Shown here: positions 36,390 to 45,589 of the stretch, one piece after another
Numbering within the stretch: position 1 is the first letter of the stretch
Layout of the letters: each line of letters opens with the position of its first letter
Assembly: GCF_019635515.1 (NCBI RefSeq)
Contig: NZ_JAHBZI010000001.1
Span: 1,674,001 to 1,738,000 of the forward strand
Reading direction: 5' to 3'
Source: Sphingomonas sp.
Lineage (GTDB): Bacteria > Pseudomonadota > Alphaproteobacteria > Sphingomonadales > Sphingomonadaceae
DNA length: 64,000 nt
The notes under the pieces: model-generated
Told to the model about the DNA's origin: nothing
Database searches by the model: none
Seen by the model: the letters and a program-made list of their open reading frames with translations, nothing else
Position numbers and translations under genes: made by a program

Positions 36390-36811
36390 AGATGGACCAC
36401 TTCCATCCCCTCGCCCTCCGCCTCGAGGAGCAGGGTGCGGTGGCAATGCTCGGGGTTGCGCTCGAAGCATAGCAAGGCGCTGGGCTTTTCAGCCGCCAAT
36501 GCTCGCATCCGCACGGCTTCAGCCTGGGCTTCGGGCAGACCTAGCTGGGTTTCGTAGACCGCCTCAAGCGTCGCGACGTCACCCTTCTTGGCGGCGTCAC
36601 GGCCGGGCTTGGGCGTGCCAAGGTTCTTGAGGTGGACATATTCGATGCCCGCCTCGCCGATGCTGGCGGCAAGGATGTTCTTGGAGAAGCCCGGACGGCG
36701 CGAAAGAGGCAGCGCGCGGACGTCGATGAGCCGCTCGACGCCCACGCTCTTCAGCGCGGCGATGAACTCGGCCATTGTCGTGGCTTCATAGCCGATCGTG
36801 TAGATCTTCAC
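36380..36811 (-). CDS. DUF488 family protein
   Basis: The 143-residue protein begins [17 protein letters not shown] and has the typical [20 protein letters not shown] and C-terminal [21 protein letters not shown]488 proteins have a conserved Cys/His segment ([10 protein letters not shown]) and unknown activity. GTG 36811 is chosen because GGAG lies 7 bases upstream; TTG 36817 is too close. Its start overlaps the upstream YhhN gene by 26 bases, so the two are translationally linked. Confidence 0.85.
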   Translation of the reverse strand: MKIYTIGYEATTMAEFIAALKSVGVERLIDVRALPLSRRPGFSKNILAASIGEAGIEYVHLKNLGTPKPGRDAAKKGDVATLEAVYETQLGLPEAQAEAVRMRALAAEKPSALLCFERNPEHCHRTLLLEAEGEGMEVVHLYP

Positions 36812-37409
36812 GCGCAAGCTCCGATACCACGCCCCAGGCGATCAACGCCTGACCCGCGAAATAGGTCGGCCAGATCAGCAAGCCGGGCAACGGCGATGCG
36901 GCCAGCGGTCCTAGCCGCGCGAAGATCAGCAGGTCCGACAAGACGAACAGCAAGGCGCCCAGCCCGACCGTGGCGAAGGGGAAGCGGCTGGTCAGCGCGG
37001 TTCCGGCCATCGCGCCAAGACCGAGGCTGTAGATCGCCACGCCGATATCGCCGCTCAGGAGATAGGCGGAAAGCGATACGCTGACGGTGATGAAGGCGGG
37101 GACGGCAACTCCGCTGCTGTTGCTGCGCCAGTAGAAGCCAGCGGCGAGGATGTGGCCGATCAGGAACGCCACCGCGCCGACAGTAAGACCGACCGCGTTG
37201 AGCAGCATGTCGCCCAAGGCTCCGAAAGCCAGCACCAGCCCGATCCACGGCCTGCCGCGGACAAACGCCCAGAGCGCGAGCAGCCCGACGCCGGATCCCT
37301 TCCAGGCAATGGCGATCGGCTCGTCCAGATCGAGCCAGTGATCGGCGTAATAGCTTCCACCCGCGATCAGGGCAGCGAGGAAGAGCAGGTCGATGGCGCG
37401 GAGTTTCAT
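36786..37409 (-). CDS. YhhN/lysoplasmalogenase-family membrane protein
   Basis: The 207-residue protein has seven or eight predicted membrane helices and family signatures FGALGDMLL and FLIGHILAAGFYW; YhhN/TMEM86 proteins share the acidic residue in GALGD and the His in IGH. TMEM86 members hydrolyse the vinyl-ether bond of lysoplasmalogens; the bacterial substrate is uncertain. ATG 37409 begins MKLRAIDLLFLAALIAGG. It overlaps the DUF488 gene and is divergent from trmFO. Confidence 0.78.
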   Translation of the reverse strand: MKLRAIDLLFLAALIAGGSYYADHWLDLDEPIAIAWKGSGVGLLALWAFVRGRPWIGLVLAFGALGDMLLNAVGLTVGAVAFLIGHILAAGFYWRSNSSGVAVPAFITVSVSLSAYLLSGDIGVAIYSLGLGAMAGTALTSRFPFATVGLGALLFVLSDLLIFARLGPLAASPLPGLLIWPTYFAGQALIAWGVVSELAREDLHDRL

Positions 37410-37475
37410 GCGCGCAGACCATAACGCCCCCGCAACCTTTGTCATCCCGCCGCTGCCCCGCTATCGGCTCCGGCG

Positions 37476-38801
37476 ATGACATATGACGTCCATATTATTG
37501 GCGGCGGCCTGGCCGGTTCCGAAGCCGCGTGGCAGCTTGCGCAGGCCGGATTCAGGGTCCGCCTTTCCGAGATGCGTGGTGGCGGCAGCATGACGCCGGC
37601 GCACCAGAGCGACCGGCTGGCGGAGCTGGTCTGCTCGAACAGCTTCCGCTCCGACGATGCCGAGCGCAATGCGGTCGGGTTACTCCATGCCGAGATGCGC
37701 GCGCTGGGGTCGCTGATCTTCGCCGAGGCTGACAAGCATCAGGTGCCAGCCGGCTCGGCGCTGGCGGTGGACCGCGACGGCTTCGCCGATGGCGTGACCG
37801 CGGCGCTGACAGCGCATCCGAACATCGAGATCGTCCGCGAGCGGGTCGATGCGCTGCCGAGCGAAGGACTGGCCATCGTCGCCACCGGACCGCTGACCGC
37901 GCCGGGGTTGGCCGAGGATATCGGCAGCGCCACGGGCAAGGATCAGCTCGCCTTCTTCGACGCGATTGCCCCCATCGTCCATTTCGAAAGCATCGACTTC
38001 GACATGGCCTGGTACCAGTCGCGCTGGAACAAGGTCGGGCCCGGCGGCACCGGCAAGGATTATATCAACTGCCCGCTCGACAAGGAACAGTACCTGACCT
38101 TCATCCAGGGGCTGCTCGACGGCGAGAAGGCCGAGTTTCGCGAGTGGGAGAATGTCCCCTATTTCGAAGGTTGCATGCCGATCGAAGTGATGGCCGAGCG
38201 CGGAATCGATACGCCGCGCTTCGGGCCGATGAAGGGCGTCGGGCTCGACGATCCGCGCACCGGGCGCTGGCCCTATGCCTGCGTCCAGCTGCGGCAGGAC
38301 AATGCCGATGGCACCTTGTGGAACATGGTCGGGTTCCAGACCAAGCTGAAATATGCCGCACAAGTCGCTCTGTTCCGGACGATTCCTGGGCTAGAAAAGG
38401 CCGAATTCGCGCGGCTGGGCGGGTTGCACCGCAACACCTTCATCAAGTCGCCCGAGCTGCTCGACCCGACCCTGAGGCTGAAATCGCGGCCCAATATCCG
38501 CTTCGCCGGGCAGATCACCGGCTGCGAGGGCTATGTTGAGAGTTCGTCGATCGGGATGCTGGCGGGACGCTTCGCCGCGGCGGAACTGGGCGGCGAGGCG
38601 ATCGCGCCGCCGCCGCGCGAGACCGCTTTGGGGGCGCTGCTGGCGCACATCACCGGCGAAGCCGAGGTCGAGACCTATCAGCCGATGAACGTCAATTTCG
38701 GGCTGTTCCCACCGATCCCGGGCAAGAGCAAGAAGGCCGACCGCAAGCTGCTGTACACGGCGCGGGCGCGGGAGGCGTTCGCGGAGTGGCTGGCGGCGTG
38801 A
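37476..38801 (+). CDS. trmFO: Folate/FAD-dependent tRNA (uracil-54-C5) methyltransferase
   Basis: The 441-residue flavoprotein starts [20 protein letters not shown] and carries the TrmFO segments [69 protein letters not shown] and [10 protein letters not shown]. It makes ribothymidine at position 54 in the T loop of tRNA using methylene-tetrahydrofolate and FADH2, an alternative to SAM-dependent TrmA. Single-gene unit; a 370-base region without strong genes follows. Confidence 0.96.
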   Translation: MTYDVHIIGGGLAGSEAAWQLAQAGFRVRLSEMRGGGSMTPAHQSDRLAELVCSNSFRSDDAERNAVGLLHAEMRALGSLIFAEADKHQVPAGSALAVDRDGFADGVTAALTAHPNIEIVRERVDALPSEGLAIVATGPLTAPGLAEDIGSATGKDQLAFFDAIAPIVHFESIDFDMAWYQSRWNKVGPGGTGKDYINCPLDKEQYLTFIQGLLDGEKAEFREWENVPYFEGCMPIEVMAERGIDTPRFGPMKGVGLDDPRTGRWPYACVQLRQDNADGTLWNMVGFQTKLKYAAQVALFRTIPGLEKAEFARLGGLHRNTFIKSPELLDPTLRLKSRPNIRFAGQITGCEGYVESSSIGMLAGRFAAAELGGEAIAPPPRETALGALLAHITGEAEVETYQPMNVNFGLFPPIPGKSKKADRKLLYTARAREAFAEWLAA

Positions 38802-38897
38802 TCGGCGCCGAATGTTGAGGAAGTTTAGCCTTTCGCGGATCGCAAACATCCGCGCTCTCTGGCGTGAGCCGTTCAAAAGTTGCAGTGACGCGACGCT

Positions 38898-38941
38898 GAC
38901 GCGACAGGTGCGCGACGCCGACGCGACAGCTGGGCGACGCC
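38898..38941 (+). repeat. 22-bp direct tandem repeat, two copies
   Basis: GACGCGACAGGTGCGCGACGCC at 38898-38919 is repeated with three changes at 38920-38941. A partial third copy (GTGACGCGACGCT) lies just to the left. It is in the intergenic region after trmFO; no function is evident. Confidence 0.65.
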
Positions 38942-38951
38942 GGGAGGACAG

Positions 38952-39158
38952 GTGCGTTCCTGCACGATCACCAAGGATGAGGTGGCTGGAAAGACCCTGC
39001 AATCCTTCAAGCCCGGAGAACAAGTTCGCCGTGCTGGCAAAATGCTCCTGCGTGGCAAGGTCGAGCGGCTGCTATGGGATGACGAAAGCGCTCGGGCCGC
39101 GGTTTTGGCAAGCCTGCCCCTCCCCTCCCGCTTCGTGAAGCCGGTGATCGACACGTAG
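38952..39158 (+). CDS. Possible small ORF, uncertain
   Basis: A 68-codon ORF starts at GTG 38952 with GGGAGG 4 bases upstream and reads MRSCTITKDEVAGKTLQSF, then PGEQVRRAGKMLLRGKVERL. Composition is reasonable for a protein and codon third positions are moderately GC-rich, but no family is recognised and it overlaps repetitive sequence at its left. Apart from this I see nothing coding between 38802 and 39173. Confidence 0.3.
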   Translation: MRSCTITKDEVAGKTLQSFKPGEQVRRAGKMLLRGKVERLLWDDESARAAVLASLPLPSRFVKPVIDT

Positions 39159-39173
39159 CCACCACCACAGGCG

Positions 39174-40202
39174 CTAGCGTCGCGCGAGGTCGCCCCATTC
39201 CTGCCGGATCGCGCGGGGAACCTGCGTGATCGGGCAATGCGTGTAACGGTTGCCATACTCGTTGGTGAAGCTCGTGCGTCCGTTGACCGTGATCATGGAA
39301 TCCACGCGAGTAGCTCTGTCATTCTCATCAAATGAAGTGGCACGTATCCTGTAGCGGTTGCCGCCAAGGGCATCGAAGGCCTGCACCTGCTGCCCGCCGT
39401 CAAAAGACGCAAAGCGTCGTTCGTCCAGATACGCGAGTTGATCGCCGCCGCCCGTGATGGCCTGCGCGCAGGACACGCCAATCGCATAATAGCCCTTTTC
39501 GATGGGCGGAAAGGAGGCGGCGCTGCCTTGTGCTGGCGCGTTAGCGCCTGCGGCGGCACGACCTTCCGCCGTCAGCTCGCAAATCGCCCCGTTCCGCGAT
39601 GTGCCGCCGTCGATATACTCGCGCCCGTTCCAACGCAGGAAAGGTTCGCAGCCGCTCGCGTGGATACTGCCGTCGGGCCTTTGCTCGCCGGTCATGCCGT
39701 CGAAGATTTCGATGTCGGGCCAAGCGAGGCCAGGTCGAGGGTGGAATGAATAGACCGCAAAGCGCTTCTGAAAGTCCGTGACCACGGTCCAGCCATTCGT
39801 GCGCCTGGTCAGCAGGATGACCATGCGTTGGTTCATGCCCATGCACTGATCGTCATCGGCATTGATGATCGCGTCGGGTTGGCCGTCGCGATTAATGTCG
39901 CGTGCCTCGGTGATATCAGCAAAAACATCGTCACAGCCGTCTTCGCCATAGCGCCATCGACCATCGCCATGCGGGTTGGAGAAGCCTGCCGCGCGCATGA
40001 TCGCTGCGCGATCTGTGCTCGAAAGGCTGGGAGGCGCGATGGGTGTCGCAGTTGATTGCTGCTCGGCATTTCGGTTTGCCGATGGTCCGCCTTGTGTATT
40101 GTCTACCCCATTGGGCATGGCGGTTGTTTCCGAACCGCATGCCGTTAGGGACGTGGCGGCAAGGATAACGGCTATGTGGCGGCCAATACCGCCCTTGGTC
40201 AT
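39174..40202 (-). CDS. Putative lipoprotein with metal-loop-like segment, unknown function
   Basis: The 342-residue protein starts MTKGGIGRHIAVILAATSLTACG, a lipoprotein signal with lipobox LTAC. An early segment DINRDGQPDAIINADDDQC looks like the calcium loop of FG-GAP/VCBS-like repeats, followed by a beta-rich domain (RMVILLTRRTNGWTVVTDFQK) and a C-terminal region (YYAIGVSCAQAITGGGDQLAYL). No family named. ATG 40202 lies 1 base after the upstream stop, so it is the last gene of a three-gene minus-strand envelope operon. Confidence 0.6.
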   Translation of the reverse strand: MTKGGIGRHIAVILAATSLTACGSETTAMPNGVDNTQGGPSANRNAEQQSTATPIAPPSLSSTDRAAIMRAAGFSNPHGDGRWRYGEDGCDDVFADITEARDINRDGQPDAIINADDDQCMGMNQRMVILLTRRTNGWTVVTDFQKRFAVYSFHPRPGLAWPDIEIFDGMTGEQRPDGSIHASGCEPFLRWNGREYIDGGTSRNGAICELTAEGRAAAGANAPAQGSAASFPPIEKGYYAIGVSCAQAITGGGDQLAYLDERRFASFDGGQQVQAFDALGGNRYRIRATSFDENDRATRVDSMITVNGRTSFTNEYGNRYTHCPITQVPRAIRQEWGDLARR

Positions 40203-40203
40203 G

Positions 40204-40857
40204 TCAATTTGCACGCGCCTGCTCTTTGCCATTGCGAAGGAGCGTCTGCGCGGTGCTTTCCACCTCAAGGCGCACCTTCCTATAGAGAATGAGCCAGCGG
40301 AATATTTCCCAGCCCACAACGCCGATGCCGATCAAAAACACCAACGGCATGATGCCCCCGGTGATACGGCCAGAGACAGCGTTTGCGATAAGTGCGAGGA
40401 CGACGACAACAGAGCCGGCAGCAATGGCGTATGGCTTGATCCGTTGGCTCAGTATCCAGTTCACACGCGCGGGAAACACCTGCTGGTTGCCGGTCGTATG
40501 ATTGATCAAGGCCATCGGATGACCCCGTCCTGTTCTTTTGGGTCCAGCGCAGACCACGGATACCCGATGTCCTTCGCGGATGCCGAAGTTCACATCGGGA
40601 AACTCGACGTCGAACTCGTCGCCATCATCCTTCCGTGCGAACAGGCGCTGATGGTGGGTCGAGGATGACGACACCGAGGTGGTGGTCGTCGGCGCTGATA
40701 TGAAACCTGATCCCTGATGCAGATATCCGCCGCCGCCATGCGTCGTGGTTTCAGCCGACAGGTGGGTGGATGTGCGGCCTTGCTGGCCGACCACGGTTCC
40801 GGTCATCGTGAATATATCGAGTTCGTCAAAGCTTCTGATTTTTCCAACTGTCGTCAT
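40204..40857 (-). CDS. Membrane protein with two C-terminal helices, unknown function
   Basis: From ATG 40857 the protein begins MTTVGKIRSFDELDIFTMTG and carries a Ser/Thr/Gly-rich loop (THGGGGYLHQGSGFI, TTTTSVSSSSTHHQ), a beta domain (FDVEFPDVNFGIREGHRVSVVCAG) and two membrane helices (PYAIAAGSVVVVLALIANAVSG, MPLVFLIGIGVVGWEIFRWLI). No family recognised. Longer starts at 40911 or 40923 are possible. It sits between two lipoprotein genes in one operon. Confidence 0.55.
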   Translation of the reverse strand: MTTVGKIRSFDELDIFTMTGTVVGQQGRTSTHLSAETTTHGGGGYLHQGSGFISAPTTTTSVSSSSTHHQRLFARKDDGDEFDVEFPDVNFGIREGHRVSVVCAGPKRTGRGHPMALINHTTGNQQVFPARVNWILSQRIKPYAIAAGSVVVVLALIANAVSGRITGGIMPLVFLIGIGVVGWEIFRWLILYRKVRLEVESTAQTLLRNGKEQARAN

Positions 40858-40929
40858 ATCAAACCCACCCTCTGCATACCCAACGGCGTCTCCGGAGAGG
40901 ATGTCCGCCATAAAATCGAACAACCCCCA

Positions 40930-41247
40930 TCACTGGGGGCAAAACACGCCCTCACGGTGATTGGAAAAGCACCCGGTTGATTCGTTGAGCCGGAAGTCCA
41001 TCGAACCGACGTTGGGGTGAGTCATCTCGAACGAGAGGATGCGACCTTCGGAATCGCGCACGGCGGTGTAGGCCCACTCGCGATCCCCGCGATTGCCGAG
41101 ATAGCGCACGTGCTCATTAGAAACGAACTGGAGCCGCCAATCCGGATGCTCACGGTTGACGTAGGTTTTCTGCTCACCGCCGCCGCAGGCGCTCACTGCG
41201 ATCAGCATCCCCGGTAGTGCGACCTTTGCAACTATGCCTTTGGCCAT
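40930..41247 (-). CDS. Small lipoprotein, unknown function
   Basis: The 105-residue protein starts MAKGIVAKVALPGMLIAVSACGG with lipobox VSAC. The mature part (DWRLQFVSNEHVRYLGNRGD, AYTAVRDSEGRILSFEM) is short and probably beta-rich with two Cys near the end (TGCFSNHREGVFCPQ). First gene of the minus-strand operon, divergent from the kinase-regulator gene with a 112-base shared promoter region. Confidence 0.6.
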   Translation of the reverse strand: MAKGIVAKVALPGMLIAVSACGGGEQKTYVNREHPDWRLQFVSNEHVRYLGNRGDREWAYTAVRDSEGRILSFEMTHPNVGSMDFRLNESTGCFSNHREGVFCPQ

Positions 41248-41359
41248 GATGGCTCCCTCCGACCTCAGTTGGTTGATGAGCGGGCTTTGGAATGGTCGAC
41301 CTTGAAAGTCTTGATGGTGTTCTCAAGAATTTCTAAAGCCGTAACGGAGGGGGAACGAG

Positions 41360-44077
41360 ATGCACGGCAGCACTTCATCTCGGCGGCGCAGACGCCTTTG
41401 GAAATTCGCGGGAGCGGAATTCGACGAGGCGAGCTGGGCGCTGCGTGTCGATGGTCAGTCGGTTGCGCTTGAGGGCAAGCCCCTTGAAGTGCTGCACGAA
41501 CTTCTGCTGCGTGCGGGCGAGGTCGTCACCAAGGAAGAAATCCTTGATGCTGTCTGGCCGGGCGTTTCGGTGGTGGAAGGGTCGCTGCCGACCGCCATTT
41601 CCAAACTGCGCAAGGCATTGGGGGAGCGGCAAGACAACATCATCGAAACTGTGCCGCGCGTCGGCTATCGCCTGACGTGCTCCGTTACCGTCGAAAGCGT
41701 GGAGTCGCCGCTCGCGCCGCGCTTCACTTTTGCGCCGAAGGACGCGGTTCCAGGACGCAAGCAATGGAAGCTCGAAGGTGCACTAGGTGACAGCGGGGCC
41801 CTAGATGTCTGGCTCGCGCGCCATGACAAAACGGGTGAACAGCGCGTGTTCAAGTTTGCCGACGCGCCAGATCGCCTGCGCGCGCTGAAGCGCGAAGCGG
41901 CGCTCTCTCGCGTGGTGTTCGCGGGCCTTGGGAAGGCTGCGCCATTGCCAGCACTTCTGGAGTGGAACTTCGACACTTCGCCCTATTTCCTTGAATACGT
42001 CTATGGCGGGCATGACCTGATCGCGTGGGCCGACGTGGCGGGCGGCCTGTCTTCCATCCCGATGGCAAAGCGGCTGGCCGTGGCGGCGGATATCAGCCGC
42101 GCCGTTGCCGAAGTTCACGGCCTTGGCGTGCTGCACAAGGATTTGAAGCCAGCCAATATCCTGATTGACGACGGCGAGCATGGCGCAATGGTCAGGCTGG
42201 CTGATTTCGGCAGCGGGCGTTTACTCGACGATACCGCGCTAGACAGCTTCCGGATCACCGATCCGGGGTCGCTCAATGCCGATCTCGGCAAAGACGAGCC
42301 GCGCTCTGGCACGCTCGCCTATCGCGCGCCCGAACTTCATGGCGACACCCTGCCGACAGCCAAGAGCGATATCTATGCGCTCGGCTTGATCCTCTATCAG
42401 TTGGTGGTGGGCGACTTCACGGCGGCGCTCGGTCCGGGATGGGAAGACAACATTTCCGATCCAATCCTGCGCGACGATATCCGCCAAGCTGCGGAGGTTG
42501 CGCCTGAGCGCAGGTTGGAAAGCGCTGCCGATTTGGCGCACCGCCTCGAACATCTTGACGAGCGACGACAGATTGCGTCGCAGGAGGCGCAACGTGCGGC
42601 CTTCCTCGCGGAACAAATGCAACAGGAGGAGCGCAGGCGAATGCGCCGCCCGTGGATACGGGCGGCGGTTGCCAGTCTGGCGTTGGGTTTGATCGTCTCC
42701 ACGATTTTTGCGGCCTATGCGTGGTCGCAACGCAATCAAGCCATCGCCGCACGGGAGTTGGCTGACACCGGCTACACCTTCATTGCTGAAGATGTGCTCG
42801 CTAGCCCCGATCCCGCACGCTCAAGCGCCGAAGAAACCGTAATCGACGCCATCAAGCGCGCCAGTCGCAACATCGATCCGCGATTCACCGGTTCCCCTGC
42901 TGTCGCTGCGCGCCTGCATCTGGCCGTTGCACGGGCCTTTCACGGACGATCAGATTTTGACACGGCGCGCGCTGAATATGCGCGCGCTGCTCAATTGTTT
43001 GCGCAGGCGGGCGAGACGGACAGCGACGATGCGGTGCTGGGGCGTCTCAACCGCATTCAGATGGAGTCGACATCGGGCCAGCCCGACCGTCTCGAAGAGG
43101 CGGGACGGCTGTTGGAACAGGAACGCCAGCGCCTTGCCGCGCGCGGTAACAGCGGCAGGGTTGGCTTTGCGTTGGCGCAGGCCGAAGGCGCCTATGGCTA
43201 TATGGCGGACATCGACCTTGCCGAGCGCGCATTCCGTCGCGCTGTCACCATCGGCCAAGCTGCGGGATCGGGCGTGCAACCTGCCCAGCTTCTCAAGGCG
43301 AAATCATCGCTCGCCCTGACCCTGATGCGCCTTGGCCGACCGCAGGACGCCGAACCCATCGCCCGCGCAATCATCACCGAGTCCGAAAAGGTGCGCGGCG
43401 CGGACCATCCCGACACGCTCGTCACGCGGCAGCATTGGCTCAACGCTCTATCCATGCTGGGACGACATGAAGAGGCGCTGCGCGGCAGTACGCCGTTGCT
43501 AGCTGCGATGCAGGCCCGCTTTGGCGAAAACCACCGCTTCACGCTGGCGCTGCACTCGACCCGGTTTGAGAGTTATGCGGCGCTGGGACGCAATGATGAG
43601 GCCGCGCGTGAAGCTGAGCGTGTTTGGCGGGGCGCATCCGCACAAGCAGGCGCGCAATCCCACCAGGCCCTCGTTGGTCAGATAGATTATGCTTCTGCCT
43701 TGTGCCGGACAGCGCAGCGCGGTCGCGGCGTAGCCGTTGCACAAGATGCCCTTTCATCGGTGCGGCGAGCCTTTGGCTCAGATTATCCGCTGACGCATAC
43801 GATCCGCTATTACGCAGCGGAATGTCTGATAGCCAACCGTCAGTTCGCGCAGGCGGGCGCGCTGCTCGAAGGTCTCGACAGGCAGAAGGTGGGGGAGTTG
43901 ATCGGACAGGCTGAGTTCGGTGCAATGGTCGATCTCGCACTTGCTGAAATCGCCCTTGCGCGTGGTGATCACACGACAGCACAGCGATCGTTCGATGCTG
44001 CTCATGGCGTCTTGCGCACCACACAGGATCAGGCCGTCAAGAATAGAGTGGAAGCGCTGCAGCGTGCGCTTGCTTAA
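41360..44077 (+). CDS. Winged-helix / Ser-Thr protein kinase / transmembrane / TPR fusion protein
   Basis: The 905-residue protein has four parts. Residues about 15-110 are an OmpR/CadC-type winged helix (LEGKPLEVLHELLLRAGEVV, WPGVSVVEGSLPTAISKLRKAL, IETVPRVGYRL). Residues about 135-410 are a Hanks-type kinase: Lys in VFKFA, HKDLKPAN (His259, Asp261), DFG at 282 and GTLAYRAPEL; its glycine loop is poor. A membrane helix lies at about 433-456, then about 440 residues of helical TPR-like repeats. This is a CadC-like one-component regulator with a kinase inserted. It faces a lipoprotein operon that it may control. Confidence 0.85.
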   Translation: MHGSTSSRRRRRLWKFAGAEFDEASWALRVDGQSVALEGKPLEVLHELLLRAGEVVTKEEILDAVWPGVSVVEGSLPTAISKLRKALGERQDNIIETVPRVGYRLTCSVTVESVESPLAPRFTFAPKDAVPGRKQWKLEGALGDSGALDVWLARHDKTGEQRVFKFADAPDRLRALKREAALSRVVFAGLGKAAPLPALLEWNFDTSPYFLEYVYGGHDLIAWADVAGGLSSIPMAKRLAVAADISRAVAEVHGLGVLHKDLKPANILIDDGEHGAMVRLADFGSGRLLDDTALDSFRITDPGSLNADLGKDEPRSGTLAYRAPELHGDTLPTAKSDIYALGLILYQLVVGDFTAALGPGWEDNISDPILRDDIRQAAEVAPERRLESAADLAHRLEHLDERRQIASQEAQRAAFLAEQMQQEERRRMRRPWIRAAVASLALGLIVSTIFAAYAWSQRNQAIAARELADTGYTFIAEDVLASPDPARSSAEETVIDAIKRASRNIDPRFTGSPAVAARLHLAVARAFHGRSDFDTARAEYARAAQLFAQAGETDSDDAVLGRLNRIQMESTSGQPDRLEEAGRLLEQERQRLAARGNSGRVGFALAQAEGAYGYMADIDLAERAFRRAVTIGQAAGSGVQPAQLLKAKSSLALTLMRLGRPQDAEPIARAIITESEKVRGADHPDTLVTRQHWLNALSMLGRHEEALRGSTPLLAAMQARFGENHRFTLALHSTRFESYAALGRNDEAAREAERVWRGASAQAGAQSHQALVGQIDYASALCRTAQRGRGVAVAQDALSSVRRAFGSDYPLTHTIRYYAAECLIANRQFAQAGALLEGLDRQKVGELIGQAEFGAMVDLALAEIALARGDHTTAQRSFDAAHGVLRTTQDQAVKNRVEALQRALA

Positions 44078-44294
44078 TTCGCCAGAAAGCAGGGTCTTCG
44101 TCCCGTATCCTCTGGATCGCGACGGGTGAGAATACGAAACGATGACAAGACGCGGGCAAGGGGGTGCTTGAGGCTCGGCGCACCTTTTCCCATGCCCGCT
44201 TGGCCGGAGTCACGACCAGAGAGCGCCAGCGGCGCGTCGTGATTCCGGCAACGCCAAGCCTGTTGCATCTGCCATTCGAACTCGATGGCTGAAC

Positions 44295-44783
44295 CTAGTC
44301 CTCAGGCTCATCCACCGCCGCACCCGCGGCCGCCGCGGCGGGCTTCGGACAGGCGCATTTCGGCCTGGCCTTGCGTGGCTTTGGCGCGGTGGTCAGGAAC
44401 TCGGCGCGGCTCAGCGCGCCCGACTTGTCCTTGTCGGCACCGGCGAATTTGGTGGTGGTCTTGATCGCCCACTCGTCGAAGCTGAGCTTGCCATCGCCAT
44501 TGGTGTCGAGCTTGGCGAACGCCTTTTTGCGCGGCGCGAGATATTCGTCGCGGCTGATCGCATCGTTCCTGTCCTTGTCATAGCGGTCGAAGCGCTTCTG
44601 CTCGCGGGTCCTGGCCGATGCACTGGGCGCTTCCTGAGGAAGGCCCTCCTCTTCCACCGGTTCGGCGACGGCCGTTGGAGCGCGAGGCACCAGGGGCTGC
44701 TGCGCCGCACTCCCGCGAAACAGGAACATCGCCGCCACCCCCAGCAGCAATGCCGCGCCCGCCCCCACGAAATACCGCCACAT
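44295..44783 (-). CDS. EF-hand calcium-binding membrane-anchored protein
   Basis: The 162-residue protein has an N-terminal anchor or signal (MWRYFVGAGAALLLGVAAMFLF), a Pro/Glu linker, three EF-hand loops (DKDRNDAISRDE, DTNGDGKLSFDE, DKDKSGALSRAE) with acidic residues at 1, 3 and 12 in each, and a Lys/Ala/Pro tail with two Cys. It should bind calcium in the periplasm. The gap from 44078 to 44294 before it shows no gene. Confidence 0.82.
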   Translation of the reverse strand: MWRYFVGAGAALLLGVAAMFLFRGSAAQQPLVPRAPTAVAEPVEEEGLPQEAPSASARTREQKRFDRYDKDRNDAISRDEYLAPRKKAFAKLDTNGDGKLSFDEWAIKTTTKFAGADKDKSGALSRAEFLTTAPKPRKARPKCACPKPAAAAAGAAVDEPED

Positions 44784-44830
44784 AGGCCCGTCCCCCGCCG
44801 TCTTGACGTCAGGCTAGACCCGATCGGCCA

Positions 44831-45490
44831 TCACCGTCCAGTCAGCCGGTGCCAGAGCAGCCTGCCGACGCGGCGCGGCGATCCGATCGGGGTGGGCGCA
44901 TCGGCGGGCAATGCCAGATCGAGCCGCGCCAGATGCGCCATCGCGCCCAGCGCCCGCCCCGCCCGGCTCCAGCGGCGGCGCGCGGCGCGATCCAGCAATG
45001 GCTGCGCCTGCCGCCGCGCCTCGCCAGCCTCCTCGGCCTCCTTGAGGTTGCGGGCGAGATCGGCGAGCGCCCAGCCCTGCCCGGCTTCGATCAGCGGGTC
45101 GTTTGCCGCGCCCAGCGCTTTGCCGGCGGCGGCGAACAGCGTGCCCCGTCCTTCGCCGAAGCGCCGCAGCGCGTCCGCGTCGAGCCGGTCCTCCTCGACC
45201 AGTACTTCCCAGCCATGGACGATAGGCACCAGCGAGAGACCGGTGACGCCATGCGGCAACATCTGCCCGGCGAGCGCCCGCAATACCGGCTCGGCCGGCG
45301 GCTGCGCCGTATCGAGCCGCTCAAGCGCTTCGCGCCACCAGGCGAGCCGCATCTGCCCCAGCGCCGGCTCGCTGGTCGTCCGCAGCAATTGCGCCAAGGC
45401 GTCGTCGAGCGCGAGCAGCGCCGCCAGCGCGGGCGCTCCGGCACCGGCATAGCTGAGGATCAGGCCGCGTTCGGGGTTGTTCGGCGTCAT
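44831..45490 (-). CDS. Squalene/phytoene synthase-family protein
   Basis: The 219-residue protein starts MTPNNPERGLILSYAGAGAP and has YEREIARQMRLAWWREALERL-like helices (GQMRLAWWREALERLD) that match the trans-isoprenyl synthase family. It is shorter than true phytoene synthases (about 290 residues) and I do not see both DxxxD metal motifs, so it is probably the non-canonical paralog common in alphaproteobacteria. A longer in-frame start at 45766 overlaps the next gene and is unlikely. Confidence 0.7.
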   Translation of the reverse strand: MTPNNPERGLILSYAGAGAPALAALLALDDALAQLLRTTSEPALGQMRLAWWREALERLDTAQPPAEPVLRALAGQMLPHGVTGLSLVPIVHGWEVLVEEDRLDADALRRFGEGRGTLFAAAGKALGAANDPLIEAGQGWALADLARNLKEAEEAGEARRQAQPLLDRAARRRWSRAGRALGAMAHLARLDLALPADAPTPIGSPRRVGRLLWHRLTGR

Positions 45491-45589
45491 ACCGTTCGGG
45501 GCCCGTAACATCCGGTTAAGCCTGCGGATTGACCGGAAATTAACGCAACGTCCCCCATAGCCGTGCCCGATCGGGGAAGAGGGTTTCGG

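Noticed and set aside
44078..44294. Short minus-strand ORF after the kinase gene
   Set aside because: No ribosome site, no family and poor composition; region considered non-coding.
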